Numbered from the stretch's first letter, positions 1 through 10,246 are shown. The stretch: DNA of 64,000 nt from Gari tellinella (GCA_922989275.2 OV277870.1:25688742-25752741), one strand, 5' to 3'. A program made the numbers and translations. Notes: a model not told the origin generated them from the letters alone.

Positions 1-40
1 GCTAGATATAATCAGGAACCCAACTGTTTGTCACTCAGAA
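1..40. repeat. Truncated C/G-type hairpin core at window edge
   Basis: The bases ATCAGGAACCCAACTGTTTG resemble the right core arm of families C and G (ATCAGGATCCAAACTGTTTG). The other arm would lie outside the window. Confidence 0.4.
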
Positions 41-50
41 CTTCTTTCAG

Positions 51-97
51 TTAACTCATTCTCCCCTGAAACTTTTAATGGAATATTCCAGATTCTA
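51..97 (+). mobile_element. Family B hairpin MITE, left fragment of a split copy
   Basis: It begins TTAACTCATTCTCCCCTGAA, matching the B left end, and stops abruptly at TA (96-97). The rest of the B copy resumes at 5635 with the next B motif (AGTCTAGTCC), so a 5.5-kb element appears to have split it. Confidence 0.65.
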
Positions 98-189
98 ATG
101 GGGCCCTACCGCATTACAGAGTTATCCCAATTTTCATCACGAGTTAACTCCCCTGATAAGGAAAAGGTTGTTTCCGGTTTAGTTGAGAC

Positions 190-1012
190 GCATCATTGAG
201 ACGGTGTCGATAACGGTCATAAACGATTCGGAAAAGAATACATGTAGATCGAATGCGGTTTATTAGTTTGATACCTATATCTATATGCAGTCAAGCTCCC
301 GTTTATCCCTATGTATTTTAATGTATTAATTTTGTTTAATGTCAAATGCGACGGTTATTTATTTCATCGTTTTTAGCAAACCGAAAGTAGCACTGATCAT
401 ACTTTTTCTATATAAAAAAAGCCGACTTTTAACATACTTAACAGACACGGGTTTTCACCTCGGTAAAAGAACGTTAACATGGATTAATATTTGAAACAAT
501 TGTCAATTTTTGTAACGTATTCTATACTGTTTATACCGCTGGAATATGATACCGTGCATCTTACCTGGATCCAAATTGTTTGGCAAAAGTTGACATGAAC
601 TCTGTTGAGTCGCGCTTAGTGTTATTCCTTTCTTTACTTCATAGGAATGTTTTTTCACACCTTTGAAAACATAATAGACCCTGTTCAAAGAGCTCTTTTA
701 GTTATAGGAGCCATCAGGTCAAGCTCTGATCTGTTAGCTTGTAAACAGTATTGGTCTTAATCTACAAAAACATCAGTGTGACACAAATCTTTGTTGCTCA
801 TAAGACAAAGTGGCACATTACTTATTATCTTCCTTCTTTACACCAGTAGTTGTGCATAGCTTAAAAGTTACTACGTAAGTAGATCCTTAACAGATGGTTA
901 CTATATAGGAACAGTCTCTATAATCAATGACTGTCCTCTGGTTCTTAAATGACATTATAGGTCTATAAATGCTGCCTATTACAGGTGAAAAAGGGGATAT
1001 TTATTAAGACAT
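190..1012. other. Unassigned AT-rich interior, no gene seen
   Basis: This is the interior of the 5.5-kb element. It holds only short ORFs without recognisable motifs and a degenerate B-core-like patch near 675-765 (GAGCTC, CTCTGATCTG, AAACAG). Confidence 0.4.
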
Positions 1013-1189
1013 TACCGGTGTCATATCAAAATTGGACCCCCATAAAAAATGGACCCGGGTCCAAATTTGATAGCGAAATATGGACCCGCGGGTCCATATT
1101 TCGCTATCAAATTTGGACCCCCCCCTGTAAAAAATGGACCCCCCCCATGCAAAAATTTAGAATGATAAAAAAACATAATAAAAAGTTAA

Positions 1190-1915
1190 GAAACAAGAAA
1201 CCAATGAATATTTTAACCCATTACTCAATAAATATGCCTTTTTACGCCCTTAATTTATTCTTCCACTGAAGAAAATAATCCCAATTTATTCAGTCACAAA
1301 CATTTACTGTATAGGAAATATTTCATGTATCCTAGAAGATGGTAGCTTTACCAATTACCCAATAAATATACCTTTTTACGCCCTTAATTTATTCTTCCAC
1401 TGAAGAAAGTAGTTCCTTTTTGTACCATGTATTCCTACATTGAAGAAAATATTTCCATTTTATACAGTCACAAACATTTACTGTATAGGAAATATTTTAT
1501 GTATCCTAGAAGATGGTAGCTTAACCCATTACCCAATAAAAATGCCTATTTACGCCCTTAAATTATTCTTCCACTGAAGAAAGTAGTTCCATTTTGTACA
1601 ATGTATTCTTACATTGAAGAAAATAATTCCATTTTATACAGTCACAAACATTTACTGTATAGGAAATATTTTATGTAGCCTAGAAGATGGTAGCTTAACC
1701 AATTACCCATTAAATATGCCTTTTTATGCCCTTAATTTATTCTTCCACTGAAGAAAGTAGTTCCATTTTGTACAATGTATTCTTACATTGAAGAAAATAA
1801 TTCCATTTTATACAGTCATAAACATTTACTGTATAAGAAATATTTTGTGTATCCTAGAAGATGGTAGCTTAACCCAGTATCCAATAAATATGCCTTTTTA
1901 CGCCCTTAATTTAAT
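1190..1915 (+). repeat. About 175-bp tandem array of family A left arms
   Basis: Roughly four units start near 1263, 1441, 1614 and 1788 (spacing 173-178 bp). Each unit runs from the A terminal motif (ACCCATTACCCAATAAATA) through the A left arm (GAAGAAAATAATTCCA, CCTAGAAGATGGTAGC). At the internal TTAA it re-enters the A terminus instead of the A core. The array is therefore built from half-elements joined at TTAA. Confidence 0.75.
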
Positions 1916-1916
1916 T

Positions 1917-3440
1917 GGACCCCCCCCCCCCCCTCCCTTGGCAACACCCAACCATAAGTCATTTGATTTACACATCAATTTTAATTCTTTTCCATTATTT
2001 GTTTTGTTTAAGTAATGTTTTACTCCTTTCCTGAAGTTACTATGCCCTGCAAATTATTTTGGTTGGAGAAGGGGGGGGGGGGGGGGGGGGTGTCCAAATT
2101 TGATGGCGTAAAAAATGGACCCCCCCCCCCCCCTTTTCAACACCCAACCATAAGTCATTTGATTTACACATCAACTTTAATTCTTTTCCATTACTTGTTT
2201 AGTTTAAGTGATGTTTTTCTCCTAATTTGAGGTTACTATGCCCTGCAAATTATTTCAATTGGAGAGGGGGGTCCAAATTTGATGGCGTAAAAATTGGACC
2301 CCCCTACCATTTCAACACCCAACCATAAGTCATTTGATTTACACATCAATTTTAATTATTTTCCATTATTTGTTTTGTTTAAGTAATGTTTTACTCCTTT
2401 CCTGAAGTTACTATGCCCTGCAAATTATTTTGGTGGGGGGGGGGGGGGGGGGGGGGGGGGGGTCCATTTTTTACGCCATCAAATTTGGACCCCCCCCCCC
2501 CTTCTCCAACCAAAATAATTTGCAGGGCATAGTAACTTCAGGAAAGAAGTAAAACATTACTTAACCAAAACAAATAATGGACAATAATTAAAATTGATGT
2601 GTAAATCAAATGACTTATTGTTGGGTGCTGAAATGGGAGGGAGGGGGGGTCCAATTTTTACGCCATCAAATTTGGACCCCCTCTCCAATTGAAATAATTT
2701 GCAGGGCATAGTAACCTCAAATTAGGAGAAAAACATCACTTAAACTTAACAAGTAATGGAAAAGAATTAAAGTTGATGTGTAAATCAATTGACTTATGGT
2801 TGGGTGTTGAAAAGGGGGGGGGGGGGGGGGGGTCCATTTTTTACGCCATCAAATTTGGACCCCCCCCCCCCCCCTTCTCCAACCAAAATAATTTGCAGGG
2901 CATAGTAACTTCAGGAAAGGAGTAAAACATTACTTAAACAAAACAAATAATGGAAAATAATTAAAATTGATGTGTAAATCAAATGACTTATGTTGGGTGC
3001 TGAAATGGGAGGGAGGGGGGTCCAATTTTTACGCCATCAAATTTGGACCCCCCTCTCCAATTGAAATAATTTGCAGGGCATAGTAACCTCAAATTAGGAG
3101 AAAAACATCACTTAAACTTAACAAGTAATGGAAAAGAATTAAAGTTGATGTGTAAATCAAATGACTTATGGTTGGGTGTTAAAAAGGGGGGGGGGGGGGG
3201 GGGGTCCATTTTTTACGCAATCAAATTTGGACCCCCCCCCCCTTCCTCCAACCAAAATAATTTGCAGGGCATAGTAACTTAAGGAAAGGAGTAAAACATT
3301 ACTTAAACAAAACAACTAATGGAAAAGAATTAAAGTTGATGTGAAAATCAAATGACTTAAGGTTGGGTGTTGCCAAGAGAGGGGGTCCAATTTTGATGCC
3401 ATCAAATTTGGACCCCCTCTCCAACAAATTTTTTTTTTTT
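1917..3440. repeat. Large imperfect palindrome of ~190-bp units separated by poly-G/poly-C runs
   Basis: Units contain ATAAGTCATTTGATTTACAC and TGAAGTTACTATGCCCTGCA on the left half, and the reverse complements on the right half. The longest G run, about 30 bases near 2432-2462, sits at the turn of the palindrome. Further G or C runs of 10-20 bases occur near 1919, 2071, 2118, 2498, 2813, 2863, 3185 and 3231. Confidence 0.75.
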
Positions 3441-3643
3441 TTTTTTTTTTTTTTATTTAATTTTTTTTATGGGCATAACAACCTCAAGATAGGAGTTATC
3501 AATATTTTGCATTAGGGAGAAGCATTACCAACTTTTTTGGGGGGGGGGGTCCAAAATTTACAGGGGGGGTCCATATTTCGCTATCAAAAATGGACCCGCG
3601 GGTCCATTTTTTACGGGGGTCCAAATTTGATCTGACACCGGTA

Positions 3644-4168
3644 TTAAACATAAACTTTGTATTATTCAGTTATTAATAATGACATGAATATTCATTAGGC
3701 AAAGGGTTAAACTGATCTTTTAAAATATGTTGAATGGTAAACAGTTTCTTCAAAAATGTATACTTTGTTTGTTCATTATATACCAGCAGATTTTAGTTGA
3801 CAGAAATTTCATAGAAATAGTTCAGCCTGTCATGCTCATAGCGCACATGGATTTCACCTCTCAAGGCTTCTGCCCAGGGGCCATAAAGCGCAAAGCATCA
3901 TCACAACTAACAACAGGAAGTAACCAATTAGCTAGAAATCGAATTGTATACTGACCCCCCATTGGGGTGCAGCTGCTGTCCCATAATAGTCATATATACA
4001 CAATGCCCCATAGCCAAAAAACGGAAGCTTACGTCTTGGGTACACAGGCTGGAAGCAAATCACACCGAATTATTTTTTTTATTTTTTTTTATATAGGATC
4101 CACATTGTTATTCATGTGGGGAATAAATTTTAATCTCCTATACCATGCACTCCTTCATGTGCAAAAGC
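3644..4168. other. No gene recognised
   Basis: A 75-codon and an 80-codon open frame occur here. Neither shows a recognisable domain, a plausible start context or splice signals. I treat both as chance ORFs. Confidence 0.4.
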
Positions 4169-4425
4169 TTAACCCATTACCCCCATCATTATGCCTTTTA
4201 CTCCTTTAATGAATTCCACCTTCATAAGCAAATAAATCCTCTTCATGCACTAAGCAGTCATAATTATGAAACATAGGTGATATTTTATGTCGTAGTGGGT
4301 GGTACCTTAAAGCAGGATTAAAGTAAAGCAGGGTGCACCTTAAGGCGCATTATGTTTTACTTTCAACCTGCTTTAAGTGGTGACCTATATTCAATACTTA
4401 ACACGGGCTGTGGGGTAATGGGTTT
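4169..4425 (+). mobile_element. Family A hairpin MITE
   Basis: Left TTAACCCATTACC, then the degenerate core (GCAGGGTGCACCTTAAGGCGCATTATG region, arms near 4311-4375), then GGGTAATGGGTTTA. The right TTAA is mutated. Confidence 0.75.
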
Positions 4426-4437
4426 AGGTAATGGGTA

Positions 4438-4654
4438 AACCCATTACCCGATCGCCTGTTCCTACCTGGAAAGACAGGTGTCCATTAAAGGTTGATTGAA
4501 AAGTACATGCTACTTTACTTTCAACTTGCTTTAAGCTACCATCTGCTAGGATATTCAATGTTTTTAATGTTGCACATTCATGCTAATAAAAACTTTGAAT
4601 TTGAACTCTTTCCTTCAATGGAGGCATAAACCAAAGGCGTATTTAAAGGGTTAA
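4438..4654 (-). mobile_element. Family A hairpin MITE, reversed, one core arm lost
   Basis: It begins AACCCATTACCCGATCGCCT directly after the previous A copy and ends AAAGGGTTAA. Only the distal core arm (CTTTACTTTCAACTTGCTTT) remains, so the palindrome is broken. Confidence 0.65.
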
Positions 4655-4849
4655 TAGGAAATACATACCGTTTTAACAACATAAATACTTTAGAACCCCT
4701 CTCCTATCATTAAATGTGTACTCTATTGAAAACTCAATGTTGAAAGTAAAGCATGTATTCCATCGTTTTAGTAGATTAAAACTTTATTTCTGTTGATCTT
4801 TTACCAGTTCACTAGTTATAATTATAGGCTTAAAACACTATAATTTATA

Positions 4850-4925
4850 AAAAGTTTGGAACCAGATAAGATGCAGCATATATACTAACAGGCTGATCAG
4901 GGGTAGAACTGTTTCACACTCATAT
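4850..4925. repeat. Degenerate G-type hairpin core
   Basis: AAGTTTGGAACCAGATAAGA faces AACAGGCTGATCAGGGGTAG. This resembles the G core arms (GTTTGGAGCCAGATCAGACG and its complement) with many changes. Confidence 0.35.
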
Positions 4926-5162
4926 ATGTTTTAAGTCAAAATTAATATCATGTTCTAAACTTTTATCAAGAAAGAAGGCAGTATTTTTTTTTTAAATATA
5001 AACCCTTATCATGCTATTAGCATAGTTGGTCATTCCTACGGTATTTTTCCTTATTTAATCAGCTAAAGTAATAAATCAAATGATAGGTATTCATAGCGGG
5101 TAGGGTTTATGGTTGATTAACAGCAACCAGAATGTTGCTATGACACATCCATGTAACGGGGT

Positions 5163-5265
5163 TTAACCCTTTACCCAATAGATGGTATTAGTTTTGAAGA
5201 TAGGTGACCACTTAAGGCAGGTTAATGTACATTCTGCTTTAAGCTATCGTCTGCTGGGAGGTATA
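5163..5265 (-). mobile_element. Family A fragment
   Basis: TTAACCCTTTACCCAATAG is followed by GAAGATAGGTGACCACTTAA, a shortened core, and then truncation after GTCTGCTGGGA. Confidence 0.6.
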
Positions 5266-5634
5266 ACATATTTATTGAGGTGCAGATTGATGACGAATTT
5301 TAATAAACTTATGAATAAATGATATGCATAGAACGGTATATCTATGGAAGTTTTTGTAAGTTTTATTGTAGGCAAAGTAAATGCCTGTCTTAATTCTATT
5401 TTTGAATTTTTTATGAGAGATTGCGCTTTCAATAATGTATAGCCAGGTTCTACTGTATATAATATAAGCTCTACACTAACAAGCAGACATCTCCTCAAAT
5501 TCGTGTTTGAGGATAAAGGATTTTCGATACTATGTGTACTTCACTATTGAACCGGAAACAACCGCTCATTCAGGGGGCGCTACTCTAATCACACTTTCCA
5601 TGCGGGGTAACTCTGTATATCGGTAGGGCCCCAT

Positions 5635-5795
5635 TAAGTCTAGTCCATTGTATATTAAGGGTTGATTTCTGCAATATCTTTCATAATGATAAACAGTGCA
5701 TACCCTGATTAGAGGGCTCCTTCAGGAGCCCTCTGATCAGGGTCTACACTGTTTGCATAGGACAAGTGTACTCTTTATAGGTACACTGTAAATTA
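5635..5795 (+). mobile_element. Family B hairpin MITE, right part of split copy
   Basis: It resumes at AAGTCTAGTCCATTGTATAT and carries an intact core (AACAGTGCATACCCTGATTA, GAGGGCTCC then GGAGCCCTCTGATCAGGG). The B post-core motif CATAGGACAAGTGTACTC follows. The distal B end is missing. Confidence 0.7.
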
Positions 5796-6017
5796 CAAGT
5801 ATATTAGATCCATTGTGGATCTTCAGTACATGAAATTTTTAGCAGACCACATTTACTCAGTGTTGAACATATTAAAAGTTTGATGTCGTCAATCACCCCA
5901 AGAGCTCTCTGATCTTGGTAAAAACACTGTTAGCAAATTGACTTAATCCCATTTCTTACTGTGTAGTGCTTAAAGGTTACGAGAAATAAATAACAATACT
6001 TCTAAGCTCATCATTTG

Positions 6018-6046
6018 AAGGTCAATCTACTAAGACAGATTGACCT
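6018..6046. repeat. Short perfect hairpin
   Basis: AAGGTCAATCT and AGATTGACCTT are separated by a short loop. It does not belong to the other families recognised here. Confidence 0.5.
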
Positions 6047-6051
6047 TGGCT

Positions 6052-6133
6052 TTAACTCTTTGCACCCTAGTAAAGAGCTAGCTCATGATTGCCTTTGCAA
6101 ACAGTTTGAATCTAGTTGAAACGCAGCATTATG
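6052..6133 (-). mobile_element. Family C fragment
   Basis: TTAACTCTTTGCACCCTAGT, then GATTGCCTTTGCAAACAGTT and the start of the core. It is cut after GCAGCATTATG, where an A core arm begins. Confidence 0.55.
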
Positions 6134-6160
6134 CACATTCTGATTTACTTTCAACCTGCT

Positions 6161-6352
6161 TTAACCCTTAGCCTGCCACTCACAACTATAGCTCCATATG
6201 CAAACAGCTTGGACCCGGACGAGACACCGAGTAACTCGGCGTCTCATCGGGATCCAAGCTGTTTGACACTCGGACAACATTTTCAGCAATTTTGAGCAAC
6301 TTTGAAGCACTTTTGAAACTTGAAGCAGACGAGAAATATAGCAGACGACAAT
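6161..6352 (-). mobile_element. Family D hairpin MITE, 3' truncated
   Basis: It starts TTAACCCTTAGCCTGCCACT, inserted in the TTAA of an A core arm (CAACCTGCTTTAA). The core arms AACAGCTTGGACCCGGACGA and TCATCGGGATCCAAGCTGTT enclose CACCGAGTAACTCGGCG. The AGCAGACGAGAAATATAGCA arm follows. The distal TTAA end is missing. Confidence 0.7.
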
Positions 6353-6354
6353 TT

Positions 6355-6678
6355 ATTTTTTATTAGTCTAGCAGATGGTAGCTTAAAGTAGGCTAAAAGT
6401 AAAGCAGAATATCTATTAAGGAATTTTCTGCTTACTTCAACCTGCTTTTACCAGTTTCCCATAAAAACGCCTTTTAACGCCTATGATTTATATATCCACT
6501 TAATAAAACAGTTCCTTTTTATACAGTCATGAATATGTATCATAAGATATATTTTTTATGTTCTAGCAGATGTTAGCTTAAAGCATTCAGCTTTCCTTTC
6601 AACCTGCTTTAAGTGATCATCTTTCTTTAAAACTAGAAGCAGGCTAGTGCTATAACCAGGCTATTGGGTAATGGGTTA
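6355..6678 (+). mobile_element. Two fused family A remnants
   Basis: An A core (6362-6450) is followed immediately by an A left terminus (CCCATAAAAACGCC, 6460) whose own core keeps only the distal arm. The end is TATTGGGTAATGGGTTAAA. Confidence 0.6.
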
Positions 6679-6789
6679 AAGCAATACGTATCTGTAGCTC
6701 ATTGAGATTCAAAGATGTTTTTATGGTAATCTTACTGATCAAGCCAATGTAGGAAATTTTCTATATAAAGGAATCAGCTTAGCATAATA

Positions 6790-7099
6790 CAGGGCAGCCA
6801 TTTCTCAGGATTTTTCCGAAATCTTCAGATTTTTTTTAATCTCTCCGGACCTAAGGATTTTCCCCGAAATCTTATAATTTCTGTTCTTACTTTTAAAATC
6901 AGAAATTTTATGCGGTTTTTACTTAGGAATATAATATTGGTGTCAAACAGTTTAGATCCAGATCAGACGCAGCATAAACTGTTTGCATAATTATGTCAGT
7001 GTTATAGAATCTGGCAGCGAAAGGATTAAAGATATGATTCCTAAAATCTCGCTTAAAACTTGGAAATCTTAGGATTATGAGCAATTTATGGTAGCCCTG
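6790..7099 (+). mobile_element. Family I element (CAGGGC ends) with C-type core
   Basis: Ends are CAGGGCAGCCATTTCTC and TATGGTAGCCCTG. Arms contain the paired motifs GATTTTTCCGAAATCTTCAG and GGAAATCTTAGGATTATGAG. The centre carries a shortened C-like hairpin (AACAGTTTAGATCCAGATCA ... AAACTGTTTGCA, about 6945-6990). Confidence 0.7.
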
Positions 7100-7104
7100 A
7101 TATC

Positions 7105-7145
7105 GTAGAGTAAAACCTCTCTCGATATATATTACGGCCACTAGA
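7105..7145 (-). mobile_element. Family F terminal fragment
   Basis: AGAGTAAAACCTCTCTCGAT followed by TTACGGCCACTA matches the F end (CAGTAAAACCTCTCTATAAC, GACCACTA). Confidence 0.5.
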
Positions 7146-7415
7146 ATTTCAACAATCTGGAAGCAGAAGCAGACTACATTTATTTAGAGACTATAAGCCT
7201 TTTTCACAAACTGATGTAGACTGTCTCACACTCAGACTATAATATAATTTACTGATGTTTTTTATGTTTAGCAGACAAGTCTGTAGACTGCATTTTCAGG
7301 TGCTAAAATGAAGATAAAAGTGTTCATTGAAAATCCAGCACTATCTGCAAGATATGGAGGAGACAAATCAAATTAGCCTTCTATTATCAAACATGTATCA
7401 AACATGTTTATATAC

Positions 7416-7607
7416 CAGCGGACGTAGTCAAGGGGTAAAGTGCCCGCATACGATGGGTCTAGAGTTCGATCCCCCGCCGGACCAAGTCCTTCAGACAAGA
7501 CTTTATAAACCGAGGTCAGATGTATCAGTGCTTTACACTGGGCATCTAAAAGAACCAGATAACTCTATCGAAAATAAGAGTAGGGAATCGCACCTGGGTT
7601 CTCTGTA
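7416..7607 (+). mobile_element. tRNA-derived SINE
   Basis: The tRNA-like head has an A-box-like TAGTCAAGGGGTAAAGTG and a B-box-like GAGTTCGATCC. The body contains CAGTGCTTTACACTGGGCAT, AAGAACCAGATAACTC and GAATCGCACCTGGGTTCTC. A minus-strand copy of the same body lies at 47470-47610, confirming a repeat family. Its 3' side abuts an E fragment. Confidence 0.75.
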
Positions 7608-7694
7608 TGGATTCTAATGAGTAGTGACACCATGGAGTTTAATGCAAAAACAAAGATTTTTAGTTTTTAAAATACTCCCCTTACCTGGAGCTCT
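7608..7694. mobile_element. Family E right-arm fragment
   Basis: ATTCTAATGAGTAGTGACAC through TTACCTGGAGCTCT matches the right half of E. The left half is absent upstream of the SINE. Confidence 0.65.
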
Positions 7695-7885
7695 ACGGAA
7701 ATGACTTTGGAATGCTTGCTCATGATAGGTTTCATGGTTTCCGGACTTCCTCACCAATTTAACAAATGTGATGAGGGAATGACCTTCATTTTGTAATTTT
7801 CAAGGAAGTTAATGATTATGAGGCTAGTCTCTGGAGAATGAATTGATTTCGGTGTAAATAAATCATGCTTGTTCCAAACCTTGTT

Positions 7886-8077
7886 CAGGGCTCCAGATAA
7901 GGGGAGTATCTCAAAAAATAAAATCTTTATTTCTGCTTTAAAATCTATGGTGTCACTACTCATTAGAATCGTCTCGAAGAGACGATTCTAATGAGTAGTA
8001 ACACCATAGGATTTAGTGCTGTATAAGTGAGAAAATGTTCGATTTGTTCCAATAACTCCTTCTTATCTGGAGCCCTG
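7886..8077 (+). mobile_element. Family E hairpin MITE, complete, 6-bp TSD
   Basis: Ends are CAGGGCTCCAGATAAG and CTTATCTGGAGCCCTG. The central palindrome is ACTCATTAGAATCGTCTC / GAGACGATTCTAATGAGT. CTTGTT lies immediately on both sides and is a 6-bp target duplication. At 192 bp this is a reference copy for E. There is no ORF. The ends and TSD length would fit superfamilies known for 6-bp duplications such as Dada or IS3EU, but no transposase is present to decide. Confidence 0.85.
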
Positions 8078-8100
8078 CTTGTTTCTCAAAATGGGGCAGT

Positions 8101-8332
8101 ACAGCAAACCCCCTCTTTTACGACAAACTTCAATTAATGAGGTTAAGTTTTAAGTGTTTAAAAAGGGCTGGTAAAAGCAAGATGAAAGTAAAGCAGAAAG
8201 CTCCTGTAGGAGCTTTCTGCTTTACTTTCACCTTGCTTTTAGCTATCACCTGTCTTTAATACCATTGAAATTATAAGTCTTATTTTCAGTGGGGGGGGGG
8301 GGGGGGGGGGGGGTATTTGAAGGTTTTTACTG
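8101..8332 (+). mobile_element. Family F hairpin MITE interrupted by poly-G
   Basis: Degenerate left end ACAGCAAACCCCCTC; perfect core AAAGTAAAGCAGAAAGCTCC with its complement; post-core TAGCTATCACCTGTCTTTAA. A run of 23 G (8291-8313) replaces part of the right arm before the terminal AGGTTTTTACTGT. Confidence 0.7.
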
Positions 8333-8391
8333 TGCATCTATCCGTTGGTGGAATCAAACTGGAGGATAGTAGCAGGTAATATATGTGATAC

Positions 8392-9886
8392 TAGTGTTTC
8401 ATAATCGGCTGAATTTCATAATCGATCATCGAATATAATCGGACAGACCAGTTCGATTAATCATCGATTATATAATCGAAATGGGATATTTAAATTTTGA
8501 GTATAAATTTAGTAACGAAAATGTTAAAATTGACAAAAAAAAAATCACATTTTTTAAATTTTTATTTTAATTGTACATCTGAAGAATAATAGATATCTAC
8601 ATACATTAAAAATGTAGTAAAGTGATTTTTTTACATTTCATATCAGAAACAATATAGTTTTTAGCTCACCTGGCACAAAGTGCCAAGGTGAGCTTTTAGG
8701 ATCGCTGGATGTCCGTCGTGTGTCTGTCTGTCTGTTCACAATTGGTTTGTTAACACTCTAGCAGCTACAAATATCATCCAATCTTCATGAAACTTGATCA
8801 CAATGTATGTCTAGTAGAAATCTAGGCCAAGTTCGAATGTGGGTCATGTTGGGTCAAAAACTAGGTCACTAGGTCAAATCATAGAAAAACCTTGTTAACA
8901 CTCTAGCAGCTACAAATCTCATTGGATCTTGATGAAACTTGGTCAGAATGTTTGTCTCATTGATATCTAGGTCAAGTTTGAATATGGGTCATATCTGGTT
9001 AAAAACTAGGTCACTAGGTCAAATCATAGAAAAACCTTGTTAACACTCTTGAGGCTACAAATCTCATTGGATCTTGATGAAACTTGGTCAGAATATTTGT
9101 CTCATTGATATCTAGATGAAGTTTGAATATGGGTCATGTCAGGTCAAAAAAGAGGTCACTAGGTCAAATCATAGAAAAACCTTGTTAACACTCTAGAGGC
9201 TACAAATCTCATTGGATCTTGATGAAACTTGGTCAGAATGTTTGTCTCATTGATATCTAGATGAATTTGAATATGGGTCATGTTGGGTCAAAAACGAGGT
9301 CACTAGGTCAAAGCATAGAAAAACATTGTTAACACTCTAGAGGCTACAAATCTCATTGGATCTTGAAGAAACTTGGTCAGAATGTTTGTCTCATTGATAT
9401 CTAGATCAAGTTTGAATATGGGTCATATCCGGTCAAATACTAGGTCAAATCATAGAAAAACCTTGTTAAGGCTCTAGAGGCTATAAATCTCATTGGATCT
9501 TTGATGATATCTAGGTCAAGTTGGAATATGGGTCATGCCCGGTCAAAAACTAGGTCACTAGGTCAAATCATAGAACAATCTTGATAACACTCTTGAGGTT
9601 TTTGTCAGTTCAAAAACTAGGTCACTAGGTCAAATCATAGGAAAATCTTGTTTACACTCTAGAGGTTGATTGTGGGTTATGTCCAGTCATAATCTAGGTC
9701 ACTATAGGTCATTTTGCCATGGTGTACCAGGTGAGCGATCTAGGGCCATAGTGGCCCTTGTTTTACTTAGAATATAATAAAAAAAATTACTTCGATTAAT
9801 CCATTATTAGATTTTATAATCGATTATCTATCGAATGAGCACTTTCGATCAATCATCGGAAATAATCGATCATCGTTTAAACACTA
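8392..9886. mobile_element. hAT-like non-autonomous element with 8-bp TSD
   Basis: The element starts TAGTGTTTCATAATCG and ends CGATCATCGTTTAAACACTA, giving TIRs TAGTGTTT / AAACACTA. The 8-bp direct repeat TGTGATAC flanks it exactly (8384-8391 and 9887-9894). Subterminal regions are rich in ATCGATTA-type motifs in inverted orientation. Terminal sequence and TSD length match the hAT superfamily. No transposase ORF is present; the middle is occupied by a J repeat. Confidence 0.8.
8658..9764 (+). repeat. J repeat (abundant bivalve 'GCTCACC' repeat) with ~144-bp internal tandem units
   Basis: The left end TAGCTCACCTGGCAC folds on GTGCCAAGGTGAGCT. The right end ACCAGGTGAGCGATC is followed by a small hairpin GGGCCATAGTGGCCC and TTGTTTT. 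The interior has about five diverged units of ~144 bp (starts near 8881, 9025, 9170, 9314, 9452) containing CACTAGGTCAAATCATAG and GATCTTGATGAAACTTGGTC. I recognise this as a high-copy clam repeat; its transposition class is not evident. Confidence 0.75.
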
Positions 9887-10057
9887 TGTGATACAATGCA
9901 TAAGAACTCTCCATTTAATCTACTGTGGTATATTAATGTTTTCCTCATTATATAGGATCTGTCATGAGTCAATGTTTAAGACAAGCGGATCTCAAATGGG
10001 TCTAGAATTGAAATGTTATTAAGTGAGTCTTAAACATCGACGAGTGACATATTCTTT

Positions 10058-10245
10058 TTCTCACATAACCAACGGTTTTAAGCTATTTTTTAAAGCAATA
10101 GGCATTTTTTTGGAACCCGATGACGTCAAAATGCCTTCATAAAGTGACTTTATAGTGACGTCATCATATTGAGCTCGCACATGTTGGAGACAAGGATATT
10201 CATGATCATTGTTGGTTATAGAAAACAAGGGTAGTTATGTGAGAA
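10058..10245. mobile_element. Small TIR element with TTCTCACATAAC ends
   Basis: TTCTCACATAAC (10058-10069) is matched in inverse by GTTATGTGAGAA (10234-10245). The inside has an inverted pair around two TGACGTCA sites (10131 and 10157). No other copy was seen in this window. Confidence 0.5.
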
Positions 10246-10246
10246 A

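Larger units (their letters stand above)
1015..3641. mobile_element. 2.6-kb TA-flanked element with G/C-tract palindromes
   Basis: Termini are CCGGTGTC at 1015 and GACACCGG ending at 3641, with TA on both sides (1013-1014 and 3642-3643). The inverted similarity extends beyond 100 bp and includes a small inner hairpin around GGACCCGCGGGTCC. The middle is a tandem array of A-derived arms (1190-1915) followed by a giant inverted repeat of units bounded by G or C runs (about 1917-3440). The motif pair TCCAAATTTGATGGCGTAAA and TTTACGCCATCAAATTTGGA recurs at every G/C run. There is no coding capacity. Superfamily is unknown; TA flanks fit a Tc1/mariner-type target. Confidence 0.7.
98..5634. mobile_element. 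5.5-kb TIR element inside a B copy
   Basis: The left end ATGGGGCCCTACCGCATTAC is matched in inverse by the right end (GGTAGGGCCCCAT at 5622-5634). Similarity between the ends continues for about 85 bp, to GGTTGTTTCCGGTT on both sides. TA lies at 96-97 and 5635-5636, consistent with a TA target duplication. The interior holds a 2.6-kb G/C-tract element, A copies and unassigned AT-rich DNA, with no transposase ORF, so it is non-autonomous. The alternative is two independent inverted copies of a short repeat that happen to sit at a B break. Exact continuation of B across the gap argues against that. Confidence 0.55.

Noticed and set aside
1917..3440. Assembly artefact producing a mirrored sequence
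   Set aside because: The two halves differ in unit order details, G-tract length and scattered substitutions, so they are not a simple mirrored copy. Not fully excluded; listed as a check in the findings.
10120..10165. Two TGACGTCA sites as a CRE-type enhancer
   Set aside because: They are mirror positions inside a small inverted-repeat element, so the symmetry explains their pairing; there is no promoter nearby.
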